Notes: a model not told the origin generated them from the letters alone. Shown: positions 54,319 through 64,000, counted from the stretch's first letter. The stretch: 64,000 bases of DNA from Ruminiclostridium herbifermentans (GCF_005473905.2 NZ_CP061336.1:4456501-4520500); one strand, 5' to 3'. Made by a program: numbers and translations.

Positions 54319-54679
54319 TTTGCTCAACACTTTCTATAGGCTTTGGTTTCTGAACCAGCTTTAATGTTTCTTTAGAATACTGTGCTGATTTATGCTCCTC
54401 GCTTGAATTAATACATTTCTTAGGACATACTTCAACACATGCATTACATATAACACATTTAAACTGATCTATCTCCCAAGATTTTTCAGCCTTATTAACT
54501 GTAATAGCATTAGCTGGACACTTTCTCTGGCATATTCCACAGAAAATACATACATCTATATCACAACCGGAAATATGCCCTCTTGTATTCTTAAAAGGCT
54601 CTCTCTTATCAGATGGATAATTCCTGGTTGCAGGCTTTGATACCAAATTTTTTAGTACGTTTTCTACCATCTTAAACAT
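54311..54679 (-). CDS. echF: Ech hydrogenase subunit F, two [4Fe-4S] ferredoxin
   Basis: A 122-residue protein with two clusters: CIFCGICQRKCP and CVICNACVEVCP, as in EchF/NuoI. RBS TAGGAGG. It takes electrons from ferredoxin and passes them to EchC. The C-terminal tail (LKLVQKPKPIESVEQ) is soluble. Its stop overlaps hypA. Confidence 0.94.
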   Translation of the reverse strand: MFKMVENVLKNLVSKPATRNYPSDKREPFKNTRGHISGCDIDVCIFCGICQRKCPANAITVNKAEKSWEIDQFKCVICNACVEVCPKKCINSSEEHKSAQYSKETLKLVQKPKPIESVEQNA

Positions 54680-54706
54680 ACTTTATGACCTCCTATTTAC
54701 TTTCTT

Positions 54707-55786
54707 TTACCTCTCAGTACAGGATATGCATGGGTCAATCGTTAAAATAATCATTCCTACATCAGCGAGTTCACTGCCTGGCAACATTTTTAATAATGAA
54801 GGTATATTTGCAAATGTTGGTGTTCTAAGTCTAAGTCTATCTAAAGTCTTAGTGCCGTTTCCTCTCATGAAGTATAATACTTCTCCTCTAGGCTGCTCAA
54901 CCCTGGAAATTACATCACCCTTTGGAGGATTTCCTTTTACAGGTACTACATGCTCTCCCTCAGGTATCTTCGCTATTGCTTGCTTAACAAGATCAACTGA
55001 CTGATAAATCTCATGCAATCTAACATATGTCCTTGCATAGTTATCACCATCATTGTGTATTACTGGTTCAAAATCTAGCTGTCCATACGCGGAATAACCT
55101 GTTGTTCTCAAATCTGTCTTTAATCCGCTTGCTCTTGCCATAGGCCCAACTGTACAATATTCTATTGCATCAGCCTTTGTAAGAACGCCTCTTCCAACTA
55201 ATCTGTGTTTAACAGTATAATTGTTCAAGAATACAGCTTCAAGCTGCTCTAAATCCTCTTTTATCTCATCAACAACTTGATTAATTTTTACCATTTGTTC
55301 TTTCGTAAGGTCACGTCTTGTTCCGCCAATGATATTAGCTGATATAACAACTCTGCTACCACAGGTTTCTTCCATAATGTCCATAACCTTTTCTCTATTT
55401 CTCCATGCCTGCATGAAAAGACTTTCAAAACCAAAGGCATCAGCCAAAAGTCCTAACCACAATAAATGACTGTGCATTCTGTGTAGTTCGGCCCAAATTA
55501 CACGTAAAAATTTTGCTCTGTCAGGAATCTCAATATTCATCAATTCCTCAATACCTTGACAGTAAGCCATTGCATGCATAACGCTGCATATACCACATAC
55601 TCTCTCAACAACAAATGTATTTTGAGTAAACTCCTTTGTTTCTGTAAGCTTTTCTAATCCTCTATGAACATAACCTATAGCTGGTATTGCTTCAACAATT
55701 TTTTCATCTTCCATAACCAGCTTAATATGAAGGGGTTCAGGAAGTACAGGATGCTGCGGCCCAAAAGGTATTACAGTTGAACTCAT
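54707..55786 (-). CDS. echE: Ech hydrogenase large subunit E, [NiFe] site
   Basis: A 359-residue protein. Nickel ligands: RVCGICSVMHAM near residue 63-66, and DPCISCTER at the very C-terminus. The protein stops directly at the Arg after the last Cys motif: there is no cleavable C-terminal extension, so no maturation endopeptidase is needed, and none is seen in the window. RBS GGGGGT; starts four bases inside the echD end. Catalyses H2 formation or oxidation with EchC. Confidence 0.95.
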   Translation of the reverse strand: MSSTVIPFGPQHPVLPEPLHIKLVMEDEKIVEAIPAIGYVHRGLEKLTETKEFTQNTFVVERVCGICSVMHAMAYCQGIEELMNIEIPDRAKFLRVIWAELHRMHSHLLWLGLLADAFGFESLFMQAWRNREKVMDIMEETCGSRVVISANIIGGTRRDLTKEQMVKINQVVDEIKEDLEQLEAVFLNNYTVKHRLVGRGVLTKADAIEYCTVGPMARASGLKTDLRTTGYSAYGQLDFEPVIHNDGDNYARTYVRLHEIYQSVDLVKQAIAKIPEGEHVVPVKGNPPKGDVISRVEQPRGEVLYFMRGNGTKTLDRLRLRTPTFANIPSLLKMLPGSELADVGMIILTIDPCISCTER

Positions 55787-56166
55787 TCTTGTTTACCCCC
55801 TCTTTGTTCAATAGTTATTTGCTGTCTTAACATAGGTGAAGAAAGTTCTTCATCTGATAATAGCATATGTCCGCCATAGTCAATAGCTATATCAGTTATA
55901 TTTAATCCAAACAACTCTTTCATTTCATTCTCTACAAGTATTGCACTAAAATATATTTTTGAAATACTAGGTATTTCCTCACCTTTTTTAACAGTGATTT
56001 TAATATTTTTCATTTGATAGTCTTTATCAAAATGATAATAAACATCAATAGTGTCATCACCATTGTCAACACAAGTAGAAGTAACATATCTATAGTTCTG
56101 ATACTTGCAACTTGAAGCCTCTGCAAGCAATTGATCACTTGTAGCTTCAACTAAATTTTCAATCAT
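55783..56166 (-). CDS. echD: Ech hydrogenase subunit D, NuoC-like
   Basis: A 127-residue protein; ATG at 56166 (MIENLVEATS) chosen because GGAGGT stands seven bases upstream; the ORF start at 56190 lacks an RBS. YFSAILVENEMKELFGLNITDI is the 30-kDa complex I signature with E-x-x-x-LFG. It scaffolds the peripheral arm between EchC and EchE and binds no cofactor. Confidence 0.9.
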   Translation of the reverse strand: MIENLVEATSDQLLAEASSCKYQNYRYVTSTCVDNGDDTIDVYYHFDKDYQMKNIKITVKKGEEIPSISKIYFSAILVENEMKELFGLNITDIAIDYGGHMLLSDEELSSPMLRQQITIEQRGGKQE

Positions 56167-56200
56167 TTCTCGTACCTCCATGATCCGCAAATTGGCTATA

Positions 56201-56650
56201 CTACTTGTCTTCGTTTTTCATTAACTCCGCCTTCTCATCCAGCTTGCCAATAGCTTGCACTATTCCGTCTATTATTGCTTCAGGTTTTGCACAGCAACCT
56301 GGAACAAACACATCAACTGGAATTACATTTTCAATTCCTCCCAGTACATTGTAACATTCTCTAAAAATACCTCCTGTGCAAGCACATGCTCCAATTGCAA
56401 CAACACACTTGGGATTAGGCATTTGGTTATATATATTTTTTAACACTTGTGAATTTCTTTTATTTGCAGAACCAGTTACAAGCAAAATATCTGCATGCTT
56501 AGGATTACCAACATTGACAATTCCTAATCGCTCAGCATCATACATTGGAGTCAGACATGCTAACGTCTCAATATCACATCCATTGCAGCTTGTACAGTCA
56601 TAATGCATAATCCAAGGTGACTTTTTCCTTGACTTGCTAATTATACCCAT
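56201..56650 (-). CDS. echC: Ech hydrogenase small subunit C, NuoB-like
   Basis: A 149-residue protein with RBS GGGAGG. Cys residues of the proximal [4Fe-4S] cluster: CTSCNGCDIE (paired), IGACACTGGIF and PGCCAKPE. It carries electrons to the EchE nickel site. It begins a block of four overlapping or adjacent genes (echCDEF). The 510 bp to echB hold two hairpin repeat units. Confidence 0.95.
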   Translation of the reverse strand: MGIISKSRKKSPWIMHYDCTSCNGCDIETLACLTPMYDAERLGIVNVGNPKHADILLVTGSANKRNSQVLKNIYNQMPNPKCVVAIGACACTGGIFRECYNVLGGIENVIPVDVFVPGCCAKPEAIIDGIVQAIGKLDEKAELMKNEDK

Positions 56651-56733
56651 ACTAACCTCCCACGCTCACTTTGAGCATAAAAATTTTGTTAACACTTTGT
56701 TGAAGTACCCATTTTAATAAGCCACCTCAACAG

Positions 56734-56895
56734 CTCGAAAAATCACTATGCTTACAAAACTTTATTTTCGAGCTATAATCCTCACACGTCTACTTCAAGC
56801 ACAAAATGTAGTAAAGCTTTCGTTGAAGTACTCATTTCTATAAGCCACCTCAACAACTCGAAAAGTCGCTATGCTTATAAAACTTTATTTTCGAG
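56734..56895. repeat. Two hairpin repeats in a 123-bp tandem unit, inside the ech operon
   Basis: Copies at 56734-56772 and 56857-56895 both read CTCGAAAA-...-CTATGCTTA-AAAACTTTA-TTTTCGAG, the same family as at 28993-29291. Flanks repeat too (GTTGAAGTA-TCATT, TAAGCCACCTCAAC). They fill the gap between echB and echC (56651-57160), which otherwise shows no gene. Confidence 0.75.
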
Positions 56896-57160
56896 TTAAT
56901 TACCTTCGATTTAATAACTTTCTATCCATTAACCTTCGTACTAATAACCTTCATTTAAATAACTTTCAATGCCCACTTTGGACATAAAATCAATAAAACT
57001 ATTATTGGAGAACCTCCGCTTCGCAGAGGTATGCCTCTTTATTTAAGCTTTCGTACCCACATTGTCAAAACATGTTGTGCTTTTAAGTGTTCAGATACAT
57101 TACTTTACTAACAACCTCAGCAAAGTAAGTCTCTAACTCTATCACTATAATAAACTAATA

Positions 57161-58015
57161 TTAAATCAGATACATCCAAATTATATTTACAAGAGCAACA
57201 CCAATTCCTGCAACCCAGGTAGTTTTAACCATCCACTGCCATGTCATTCTGGCACTGATATTGTCTATTAATATTTCTAAGAAATAACAAACCAATGCTA
57301 TTAATATACCTACCCATATAGGTTTTGCAAAAAACAAAGAAATTAATCCCATGAACAATACTAAATCAATCCAATCGGTTAACTCAATTAATGCCAGCTG
57401 TGTTCCTGAAAACTCAGTTGTTAGTCCCTTAATAAGTTCCTGATGTCCATGGTGTGAAGTTGCAAAGTCAAAAGGAGACTTTCTTAGTTTAATAGTCAAA
57501 ATAAATAAGAAAGATAAGAATACCAAAGGAAGACTAAATAATAGAGGCTTTTCATGTTCAAATATGCCTGAAATCATAAAGCTTCCAGTAGCCTTATAAA
57601 CACCCACTACCATAAGCAGCAGCACTGGCTCGTATGCCATCATAGACATAATCTCTCTCTGAGCACCAATCTTACTGTATGGAGAACGGATACTACTTGC
57701 TCCCATAATAAGTGCAATACCAGAAAAAGCAAGAATAAACATAATCATCAATAAATCCTGTTGCAAAACAAGCATTACTAGTGCACCAATTGCAAATAAT
57801 AAGTGTCCTAAAACATAAACCATCTGAGTTTGGTTAACCGCAATGTCCTGTTTACCAATTAGCTTAAAGAAATCATAAAACGGCTGGAGTATTGGAGGAC
57901 CTTGTCTATTTTGCATTCTAGCAGTTATTTTTCTGTCAATACCAGTCAATAACCCACCAATTATTGGGGCAGCTATTATAGCAATAACAGCTATTAAAAT
58001 ATTGTTTATGCTCAT
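57161..58015 (-). CDS. echB: Ech hydrogenase subunit B, NuoH-like
   Basis: A 284-residue protein with about eight membrane helices; it starts four bases before the echA stop. GIDRKITARMQNRQGPP is the NuoH loop with R-x-Q-x-R-x-GP, and RKSPFDFATSHHGHQELIKG the second conserved loop. It holds the peripheral arm and passes the conformational signal to ion transfer. Confidence 0.94.
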   Translation of the reverse strand: MSINNILIAVIAIIAAPIIGGLLTGIDRKITARMQNRQGPPILQPFYDFFKLIGKQDIAVNQTQMVYVLGHLLFAIGALVMLVLQQDLLMIMFILAFSGIALIMGASSIRSPYSKIGAQREIMSMMAYEPVLLLMVVGVYKATGSFMISGIFEHEKPLLFSLPLVFLSFLFILTIKLRKSPFDFATSHHGHQELIKGLTTEFSGTQLALIELTDWIDLVLFMGLISLFFAKPIWVGILIALVCYFLEILIDNISARMTWQWMVKTTWVAGIGVALVNIIWMYLI

Positions 58016-59997
58016 AATCCAATCACCACCCCTAAAATAATTAATACTATTGCACCAGCTATAATATTAGCTCCTGTTGTGAGTTTCTCTTCTCCGAATA
58101 CGCCTTGCATATAGTAATTTCTTACCACTACATTTTCGGTTTTATCTCCAGGACTGATAAATTCAAGTCCTCTCATATCATCACTGGCATTTCCTCCACA
58201 TAAATATGGTGGTTTAAGTCTTGTAGGCTTAAGCCTGTGGGCAAAAAACGGAATTGCCACCATTAACAGCAATACTAATATAAAGAATATTATTGAGGCA
58301 AAACCTCCATAAACTGCATTATCCATATTGTGAAGCCAAATTCCCATGCCCTCTCCAAAAAGAGCACCTTTGTCGGTCAATGCAAAGGCAAGTACCTGTG
58401 GCTTAACAAATACATTATATAGTGGAACAATTCCTATGCTTGCTATCATAACAAATATAATTAGCATAGACAAAGCAGCTTCCATTGAGAATGTCAATTT
58501 TTCTATATGGAACTTTGGCTTATATGACATTGTCAAAATAATTCCAATCCACTTACCCCAGAATACTACGGTTAATGCACTGCCAAGTATAATCAGCAAT
58601 AATACCAGTGGCTGATCAACTGCAGTCTCTATAGCCATAAATTTAGTAATAAGTACTCCGAAAGGAGGAAGCATCATTGAAATCATACCAATTACTGTTA
58701 TTACTGTAGTAAATGGCATTAATTTGAACAAACCTTGCATATCTTCAATATCACGGCTTCCAATACCTTGTTCAATAGTTCCAACACAAAGGAATAACAA
58801 TCCTTTTGATACAGCGTGGAAAATCATTAAAAGTATTGCAGCTGCAATGGAAATCCTTGTTCCAATACCAGCACAACAAATTACCAATCCTAAATTTGCG
58901 ATAGTTGAATATGCAAGAACCTTCTTTCCATTACTTTGACTAATGGCTATCGCTGAAGCAACCGCAAAAGTAAATCCACCACTAATAGCAACAAGCTGTC
59001 CTAAAATAGTACCAGAGAATGCTGGTGAAATTCTTACCACCAAATATACACCAGCTTTAACCATTGTACTTGAATGAAGCAGCGCAGATACAGGAGTTGG
59101 TGCAACCATGGCTCCTAACAGCCAACTTTGGAAAGGGAACTGGGCTGATTTAGTAAATCCAGCTATGCAAAGCAATCCAAGCGCTATTGGCAACATCCCT
59201 GTAAATGCTCCCTGCATTCCTGATTCTGAAATAGCCTGAATTGAAAGCGTATCTAAACTTGAATTCACTAATATAATTGCGAAAATAAATGCTACGCCTC
59301 CAACGGAGTTTATCCACAAGGCTCTTAAACCATTCTTAATTGCTATCTCTGTTCCATCATGTGAAATCAGTAAGAATGAACAAAGAGTTGTTATCTCCCA
59401 GAAGAAGTACATCCAGGATAAATTGTCTGTCATCACCAAAGCATTCATTGCGCTTAAAAATATGAACAGTATCATAAAGAATCTTGGTTGTCTTGATACA
59501 GTTAATTTTAAATGATGCTCATGCTCCTTCATATATCCTAGAGCAAAGAAAGTGATAATAGGTCCAATTATTGATACAAGCATTATCATAATTAATGATA
59601 GATAATCAATAACAAATGCTTGTTCTGGTTCAAAAACTTTTCCGAAAACACCAAATACCTCGAATAATGCCCAAGGTATGAACTGTAAAACACATAAAAC
59701 AACTACTATTGCTTTTTTATGCTTTATACCCACATATGCGATATAACTAAATAATATTAAATCAAATCCTTTTATTATCCAGCTAACCACCTCAAGTGTA
59801 CTTTCATTAAAATGATAAACAATCCTTCCATCAGGAGAGTTCAATAAAAGTACAATAAATCCGTAAGCTACTGCAAAAAGTATCAATGTTGAAATACTAA
59901 CAATTGCAATACGAGCTTTTTGATTTTTAACAATAAAGCATAGCACCGCACTAAGTGCAGGCAGCAGAATAGCTGACAGTAATAAATACCAATCCAC
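58012..59997 (-). CDS. echA: Ech hydrogenase subunit A, NuoL/antiporter-like
   Basis: A 661-residue protein; GTG at 59997 chosen for AAGGAG eight bases upstream. About 16 membrane helices. TM7/8 motif KSAQFPFQSWLLGAMVAPTPVSALLHSSTMVKAGVYL has the conserved Lys and His; WMYFFWEITTLCSFLLIS has the TM5 Glu. It pumps Na+ or H+. First gene of the operon; 60044-60073 upstream is a strong hairpin. Confidence 0.95.
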   Translation of the reverse strand: MDWYLLLSAILLPALSAVLCFIVKNQKARIAIVSISTLILFAVAYGFIVLLLNSPDGRIVYHFNESTLEVVSWIIKGFDLILFSYIAYVGIKHKKAIVVVLCVLQFIPWALFEVFGVFGKVFEPEQAFVIDYLSLIMIMLVSIIGPIITFFALGYMKEHEHHLKLTVSRQPRFFMILFIFLSAMNALVMTDNLSWMYFFWEITTLCSFLLISHDGTEIAIKNGLRALWINSVGGVAFIFAIILVNSSLDTLSIQAISESGMQGAFTGMLPIALGLLCIAGFTKSAQFPFQSWLLGAMVAPTPVSALLHSSTMVKAGVYLVVRISPAFSGTILGQLVAISGGFTFAVASAIAISQSNGKKVLAYSTIANLGLVICCAGIGTRISIAAAILLMIFHAVSKGLLFLCVGTIEQGIGSRDIEDMQGLFKLMPFTTVITVIGMISMMLPPFGVLITKFMAIETAVDQPLVLLLIILGSALTVVFWGKWIGIILTMSYKPKFHIEKLTFSMEAALSMLIIFVMIASIGIVPLYNVFVKPQVLAFALTDKGALFGEGMGIWLHNMDNAVYGGFASIIFFILVLLLMVAIPFFAHRLKPTRLKPPYLCGGNASDDMRGLEFISPGDKTENVVVRNYYMQGVFGEEKLTTGANIIAGAIVLIILGVVIGL

Positions 59998-60043
59998 AGC
60001 TAATTCTCCTTTCAAAATATTATTTTAACCCCTTTATTTTTTC

Positions 60044-60073
60044 AGAACGACGTCATTTATTAATGACCGTTCT
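60044..60073. promoter_or_regulatory. Inverted repeat upstream of echA
   Basis: AGAACG/CGTTCT outer arms and GTCATT/AATGAC inner arms with a TATT loop lie 47 bp before the start. Possible operator or leader hairpin for the ech operon. 60074-60923, the divergent promoter region towards the ytvI-like gene, is AT-rich and holds no gene. Confidence 0.45.
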
Positions 60074-60923
60074 AAAAACATACAATAATTTAAACTTAAG
60101 AAAATTTGTCAAAAATACGAAACAAATTTCCTTTGTCAATAACTAAATTTGAAAAAATCCTTATCAGCCAATCCTATTATAACAATAAAATTAAAATAAA
60201 ATTTGACCTCAAACTCCTTCCAAATTTAATTACGCTCCGCATATAATTTTACAACACTTTTCAGAAAAAAACAACCTAAAAGGCGTAATTTGAAGCATTT
60301 GGAAATAAAGCTCTGAATATTGTATACAATATGTAATAAATTATTACATTGCTATTAACTAAATATTTACATATAAGGTGAATTATTAATTCATCAAATA
60401 TTTGGTACTTTCACCACAATATCTCATTAAAATAAAATTTGAACCAATTATAGGTAGGAACCTTTTATAAACTAAAAATATAATCCCTTAATAACGAAAT
60501 AAAGTATTTATTGTAGTAATTAATATTTATTAACACTTGGAGGGTTGCGAAAGCCTCTCAATATAAATATCGTAGAAAGGGCATTATCACATTAGTATTT
60601 AGTTGCAATTACCATATATTTCAACACTCATCGTCACATAAATTTGAATAACACAAATTATATCTTGTTAGCCATTGAATTGGTAATAAACATTGTTTAG
60701 AATAGTAATAGTATCAATACTAATTAAATTGGAAATAGAATAGAATATAAAAAATAATTTTCTTAATGTACTAGTATTTCTTATATGAATTTATATATAT
60801 TAAAGGTCTAAACATCATCGACTAGAAATGTATAATGATTGATAAATATAGGCAACTCAACTTTCCCTATTGAAAATTGTACGTACACACACTTATAATT
60901 ACTTTATTCTTGGAGGTTATGGC

Positions 60924-61985
60924 ATGGAACTATGGAGTAAATATCAAGGTGCAATTAAAAAACTCCTATTAATCATGGTTATTTTTGCAATTATATATGT
61001 ATCAATTACATATCTGTTCCCTTTTTTTGCACCTTTTATCATTGCAGTCATAGTTTCATATATTAATGAGCCGGTAATTCGAATCCTTCAAAAATTTAAG
61101 ATATCTAGAAAAATTGCCTCTGTTATATCTCTATTATTTACAATGTCTATTCTTGTAACCATAATAACTTTGGGAATCATTAAGCTTTATGATGAATTAA
61201 TAATTCTACGTAATAATTTAACTGCTTATTCCAATGATATTTCAGCCCAATTTGATAATTTAACCAACAAAATTACGAACTTTTATAACGCGTTGCCATA
61301 TGAAGTTACTGACGCTATAACAAAAAATCTTTCTTCACTATCTAATAAGCTTACAAATATAATTACTGCTATTATTCAATACACAATTAATACTGCATCC
61401 TCAATTCCTAGGCTTACTGTTTTTTTTATAGTAACTATTTTAGCAACATATTTTATCAGCAGTGACAAAAAGAAAATTTCAATTTTCTTTTACAAGCAAC
61501 TTCCATCATCATGGAGGAAAAAGCTGCCGCATATAAAAAATGACACTTTTAATGCTTTATTTGGCTACTTCAAAGCAATACTTATACTCATGGGCTTCAC
61601 ATTTCTTGAGGTCAGTGTAGGTTTATATATTTTAAATGTTAAATATGCCCTTGTAATAGCTCTTATTGTTGGTCTTTCTGAGATAATACCCATTGTAGGT
61701 ACTGGCACGGTAATGGTTCCCTGGATAATATGGAATGTTTTTATCGGAGATATGCATTTAGCTTTTGGACTAGCAATCATATATATTTTAGGAGTATTAA
61801 TAAGACAAATAATGGAGCCTAAGATAATTGGAAGCCAGATTGGTCTGCATCCATTAGTAACATTATTGTCTATGTATGTAGGATTAGAATTCTTTGGAGT
61901 TTTAGGAATGTTTATTGGTCCAATGAGCCTGATTGTAGTAAAAAATCTTCAGGACGCAGGTATTATGAAATTATGGAATGACTGA
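60924..61985 (+). CDS. ytvI: YtvI-like / AI-2E family membrane protein
   Basis: A 353-residue protein; ATG at 60924 (MELWSKYQGAIKK) chosen for GGAGG upstream. Seven to eight helices, a long loop at ~80-150, then the family motif around GLSEIIPIVGTGTVMVPW and ILGVLIRQIMEPKIIGSQIGLHP. This is the AI-2E/PerM family; the length and C-terminal motif fit the sporulation subgroup YtvI. Role in sporulation uncertain; ion antiport has been suggested for relatives. Confidence 0.85.
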   Translation: MELWSKYQGAIKKLLLIMVIFAIIYVSITYLFPFFAPFIIAVIVSYINEPVIRILQKFKISRKIASVISLLFTMSILVTIITLGIIKLYDELIILRNNLTAYSNDISAQFDNLTNKITNFYNALPYEVTDAITKNLSSLSNKLTNIITAIIQYTINTASSIPRLTVFFIVTILATYFISSDKKKISIFFYKQLPSSWRKKLPHIKNDTFNALFGYFKAILILMGFTFLEVSVGLYILNVKYALVIALIVGLSEIIPIVGTGTVMVPWIIWNVFIGDMHLAFGLAIIYILGVLIRQIMEPKIIGSQIGLHPLVTLLSMYVGLEFFGVLGMFIGPMSLIVVKNLQDAGIMKLWND

Positions 61986-62003
61986 TTATAATAAAAATTC
62001 ATC

Positions 62004-62903
62004 CTATTTTTTTAGTCTGCCAATCACAACCCTATCATTTCCGCCAATATCTTTATATATTACAATATCACAGAAGAGTTGATTCATAAGCTTTTTTACA
62101 CTCTCTCCCTGATTATAGCCTATCTCAAGCGCAAGATACCCTCCATTTGTCAAATACCTTGGTGCATTCAATATAATCTTTCTATAAAAATCAAGCCCAT
62201 CCATTCCGCCATCAAGGGCTAAAAAAGGTTCGTGATTCTTTACCTCTTTTTGTAGTTCTGGTATGACATCTGTTTCGATGTATGGCGGATTGCTAACAAT
62301 TATATTAAACTGTTCATCTCCAGAAAGTGACTCAAACAAATCACCGCAGTACAACTTCACTCTATCAGAAACCCCATTTCGCTCACAGTTTACTCTGGCT
62401 ATATTAAGTGCATCTTGTGAAATATCACAAGCTACAAGAGTACACTGTGGGCAATAATGAGCGATGCTCACTGCAATACAGCCTGAGCCTGTGCACATGT
62501 CCAAAATCTTAATTTCTTTTGCATCTACGTTATCCTTGTCCATGTTACTTTTAACTAGATTAGCTTTATTTATCATACTAACGAGTTTAACACACTCTTC
62601 CACAAGAGTTTCAGTATCCTGCCGTGGTATAAGTACAGCTGGACTAACATAAAAAGAAAGCCCCATAAATTCTGTCTCTCCAATAATATACTGGAGAGGT
62701 ACATTTTGAAAACGCTTATTAAGCATCTCACGTAGAAGCTTCATTTCTTCTTTATCAAGAATTCTATCATAATGAGAATATAAATATACTCTGTCACATT
62801 TCAAAACATGACAAAGCATAACCCCGGCTTCTAGCTCCGGGGCCTCTATATTAGCACTCTTTAACTCTTCTACTGCATATCTATAATATTCTCTAATATT
62901 CAT
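62004..62903 (-). CDS. prmC: Release factor glutamine methyltransferase PrmC
   Basis: A 299-residue protein. N-terminal helical domain, then the SAM-binding domain: MCTGSGCIAVSIA (motif I), NPPYIE (catalytic motif for Gln binding), and VKNHEPFLALDGGMDGLDFYR. It methylates the GGQ Gln of RF1/RF2. The start is uncertain: ATG at 62903 follows GGAAGAG closely, ATG at 62915 has no RBS. It follows DUF1385 on the same strand, a typical Firmicute order (rpmE-DUF1385-prmC-prfA); prfA is missing downstream, where a convergent gene follows. Confidence 0.93.
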   Translation of the reverse strand: MNIREYYRYAVEELKSANIEAPELEAGVMLCHVLKCDRVYLYSHYDRILDKEEMKLLREMLNKRFQNVPLQYIIGETEFMGLSFYVSPAVLIPRQDTETLVEECVKLVSMINKANLVKSNMDKDNVDAKEIKILDMCTGSGCIAVSIAHYCPQCTLVACDISQDALNIARVNCERNGVSDRVKLYCGDLFESLSGDEQFNIIVSNPPYIETDVIPELQKEVKNHEPFLALDGGMDGLDFYRKIILNAPRYLTNGGYLALEIGYNQGESVKKLMNQLFCDIVIYKDIGGNDRVVIGRLKK

Positions 62904-63012
62904 ATACTCTTCCATATTAAAATTAAAAACTATCTCTTTGCGATACTGCTTATACTAATAGAGTATATACAAAGGGTTTATATTATATATACTTTTAGCG
63001 GAAGCAGATTAA

Positions 63013-63951
63013 TTAGTCCTTTCCCCATTCATCGCTGCCTTCTTCAACTGGCAATACCTCCATAAAAGCAGCTATTGCAACCTCTATTTGACTATCATCA
63101 GGTTCTCTGGTTGTGAAAGCCTGAAACATTAAACCAGGAGCAGTAATTACTTTAAAGAGCCAGTTCTCATGCTTAACGGCAAATTTAATAAATTCAAGGG
63201 ATACGCCCGCAACTAAAGGAACTAAAAGAATTCTTATTAATGCATTAATAAAAACATTATGCCAGCCTGTAAATGAAAAAATTAATATACTAATAATCAT
63301 TATAGTAAAAAATAATGATGTTCCACATCTAGGATGCTTTGTAGTATACTTTCTAACATTTTCAACAGTTATTTCTTCTCCGTTCTCATAACAATGTATT
63401 GTCTTATGCTCGGCTCCATGATATTCCCATACTCTTTTCATTTCTTTCATTAAAGAAACAAGTGCAAGATATCCAATAAATATACATACTCTGATAGCAC
63501 CTTCAATAAGATTTAAAACAATAACATTATCAATATGAACAAAATTAGAGAAAAAGTCAGTTATAAAGTTCGGGAGTAAAATAAATAAACCCACACTTAG
63601 ACACAACGACAATATTACTGAGAAATATATAGCAATATCAGCTATTTTATCTCCAAACTTTCTTTCAAGGAACTGTTCAAACTTTGATGGTTCATATGGC
63701 TTGTCTCCATCCTCAAGATCAATAAATTCTGCCGAATACATAAGAGCCTTTACACCAATAACCATTTGAGTAAAAAGATTCACGGCACCTCTTATTATAG
63801 GAATTTTTGATAGCTTTCCTTTTGGTTTCATAGGATGCTTTTCTACCACTATTTCCCCATCTGGCTTTCTTACTGCAGTAGCTCTAAACTGAGGACCAAT
63901 CATCAAAAGTCCCTCTAATAATGCTTGACCACCAATTGTAGTTTTTTTCAT
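63013..63951 (-). CDS. DUF1385 membrane protein, YqhQ-like
   Basis: A 312-residue protein; ATG at 63951 chosen because GGGAGG lies four bases upstream (ATG at 63963 would contain it). GGQALLEGLLMIGP is the typical start. Two pairs of membrane helices flank RVWEYHGAEHKTIHCYENGEEITVENVRKYTTKHPRCGTS, a conserved HGAEHK/HPRCG metal-site-like motif of the family. Function unknown. First visible gene of the prmC unit. Confidence 0.9.
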   Translation of the reverse strand: MKKTTIGGQALLEGLLMIGPQFRATAVRKPDGEIVVEKHPMKPKGKLSKIPIIRGAVNLFTQMVIGVKALMYSAEFIDLEDGDKPYEPSKFEQFLERKFGDKIADIAIYFSVILSLCLSVGLFILLPNFITDFFSNFVHIDNVIVLNLIEGAIRVCIFIGYLALVSLMKEMKRVWEYHGAEHKTIHCYENGEEITVENVRKYTTKHPRCGTSLFFTIMIISILIFSFTGWHNVFINALIRILLVPLVAGVSLEFIKFAVKHENWLFKVITAPGLMFQAFTTREPDDSQIEVAIAAFMEVLPVEEGSDEWGKD

Positions 63952-64000
63952 TTTACCTCCCATATTGTAAACACATCAAATTTAATTATTTCATAACGAA

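Noticed and set aside
60540-60600. GAGGGTTGCGAAAGCCTC stem in the echA/ytvI gap as a riboswitch or sRNA
   Set aside because: Short imperfect stem, no promoter or T run; nothing distinguishes it from chance.

Overview
The window is low-GC DNA from a Gram-positive, spore-forming anaerobe of the clostridial cellulose-degrader type. Three things point there. It has housekeeping genes typical of Clostridia (polC, yyaC, a ytvI-like gene, DUF1385-prmC). It has an energy-converting Ech hydrogenase operon with hypA/hypB. It has a GH43 glycosidase, and LysM and copper-amine-oxidase-N cell-surface proteins. Ruminiclostridium or a relative is my best guess, from gene content and style only.

Positions 1-17290 are an accretion island. 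Three near-identical ~104-bp copies of the 3' part of a tRNA-Ser(GGA) gene plus its terminator (964, 11447, 17187) divide it into the right end of element A, a complete element B (10.5 kb) and an element C (5.7 kb). B and C begin with the same module: tyrosine integrase, small zinc-ribbon gene, small HTH gene with an attenuator-like hairpin, and a conserved non-coding block. A and B end with the same ~150 bp, which carries three TTCTAAC repeats. The middle is exchangeable cargo. B carries a secreted metalloprotease and a lipoprotein, a small orphan CRISPR array, a TnpB gene with a candidate omega RNA and a resolvase-type serine recombinase, a surface protein, a structured leader RNA with a small ORF, and a second tyrosine recombinase. 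C carries a secreted protein and a VanZ-like protein. Both tRNA-directed integrases are broken: B by a deletion with CAAG microhomology, C by one in-frame amber codon.

Positions 17300-24500 are further accessory DNA: gene scraps, a four-gene operon built on two DUF2589 proteins with two small partner proteins (best candidate for an undescribed system), a drug-efflux MFS gene, and a VbhA/Fic-type toxin-antitoxin pair whose toxin is frameshifted by a 17-bp tandem duplication.

Positions 24588-50000 are mainly chromosomal: polC, a broken MFS gene, an orphan paralogue and its LysM surface protein, an acyltransferase, a DUF4474/phosphoesterase pair, a rifampicin-phosphotransferase/PEP-synthase-like enzyme, two phage-like genes with SOS boxes, an HTH regulator, an ABC exporter, GH43 with palindromic operators, MscS, a glutamine-amidotransferase-like hydrolase and rubredoxin. 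Two repeat families occur: a ~40-bp hairpin inside ~125-bp tandem units (28993 and 56734) and a ~190-215-bp terminal-inverted-repeat element (37134 and 44151).

Positions 50049-64000 hold yyaC, a PAS/PP2C phosphatase, methionine aminopeptidase, hypB, hypA and echFEDCBA (minus strand, transcribed echA to hypA), a ytvI-like gene, prmC and DUF1385. Ech couples ferredoxin oxidation to H2 formation and ion pumping; HypA and HypB supply its nickel.
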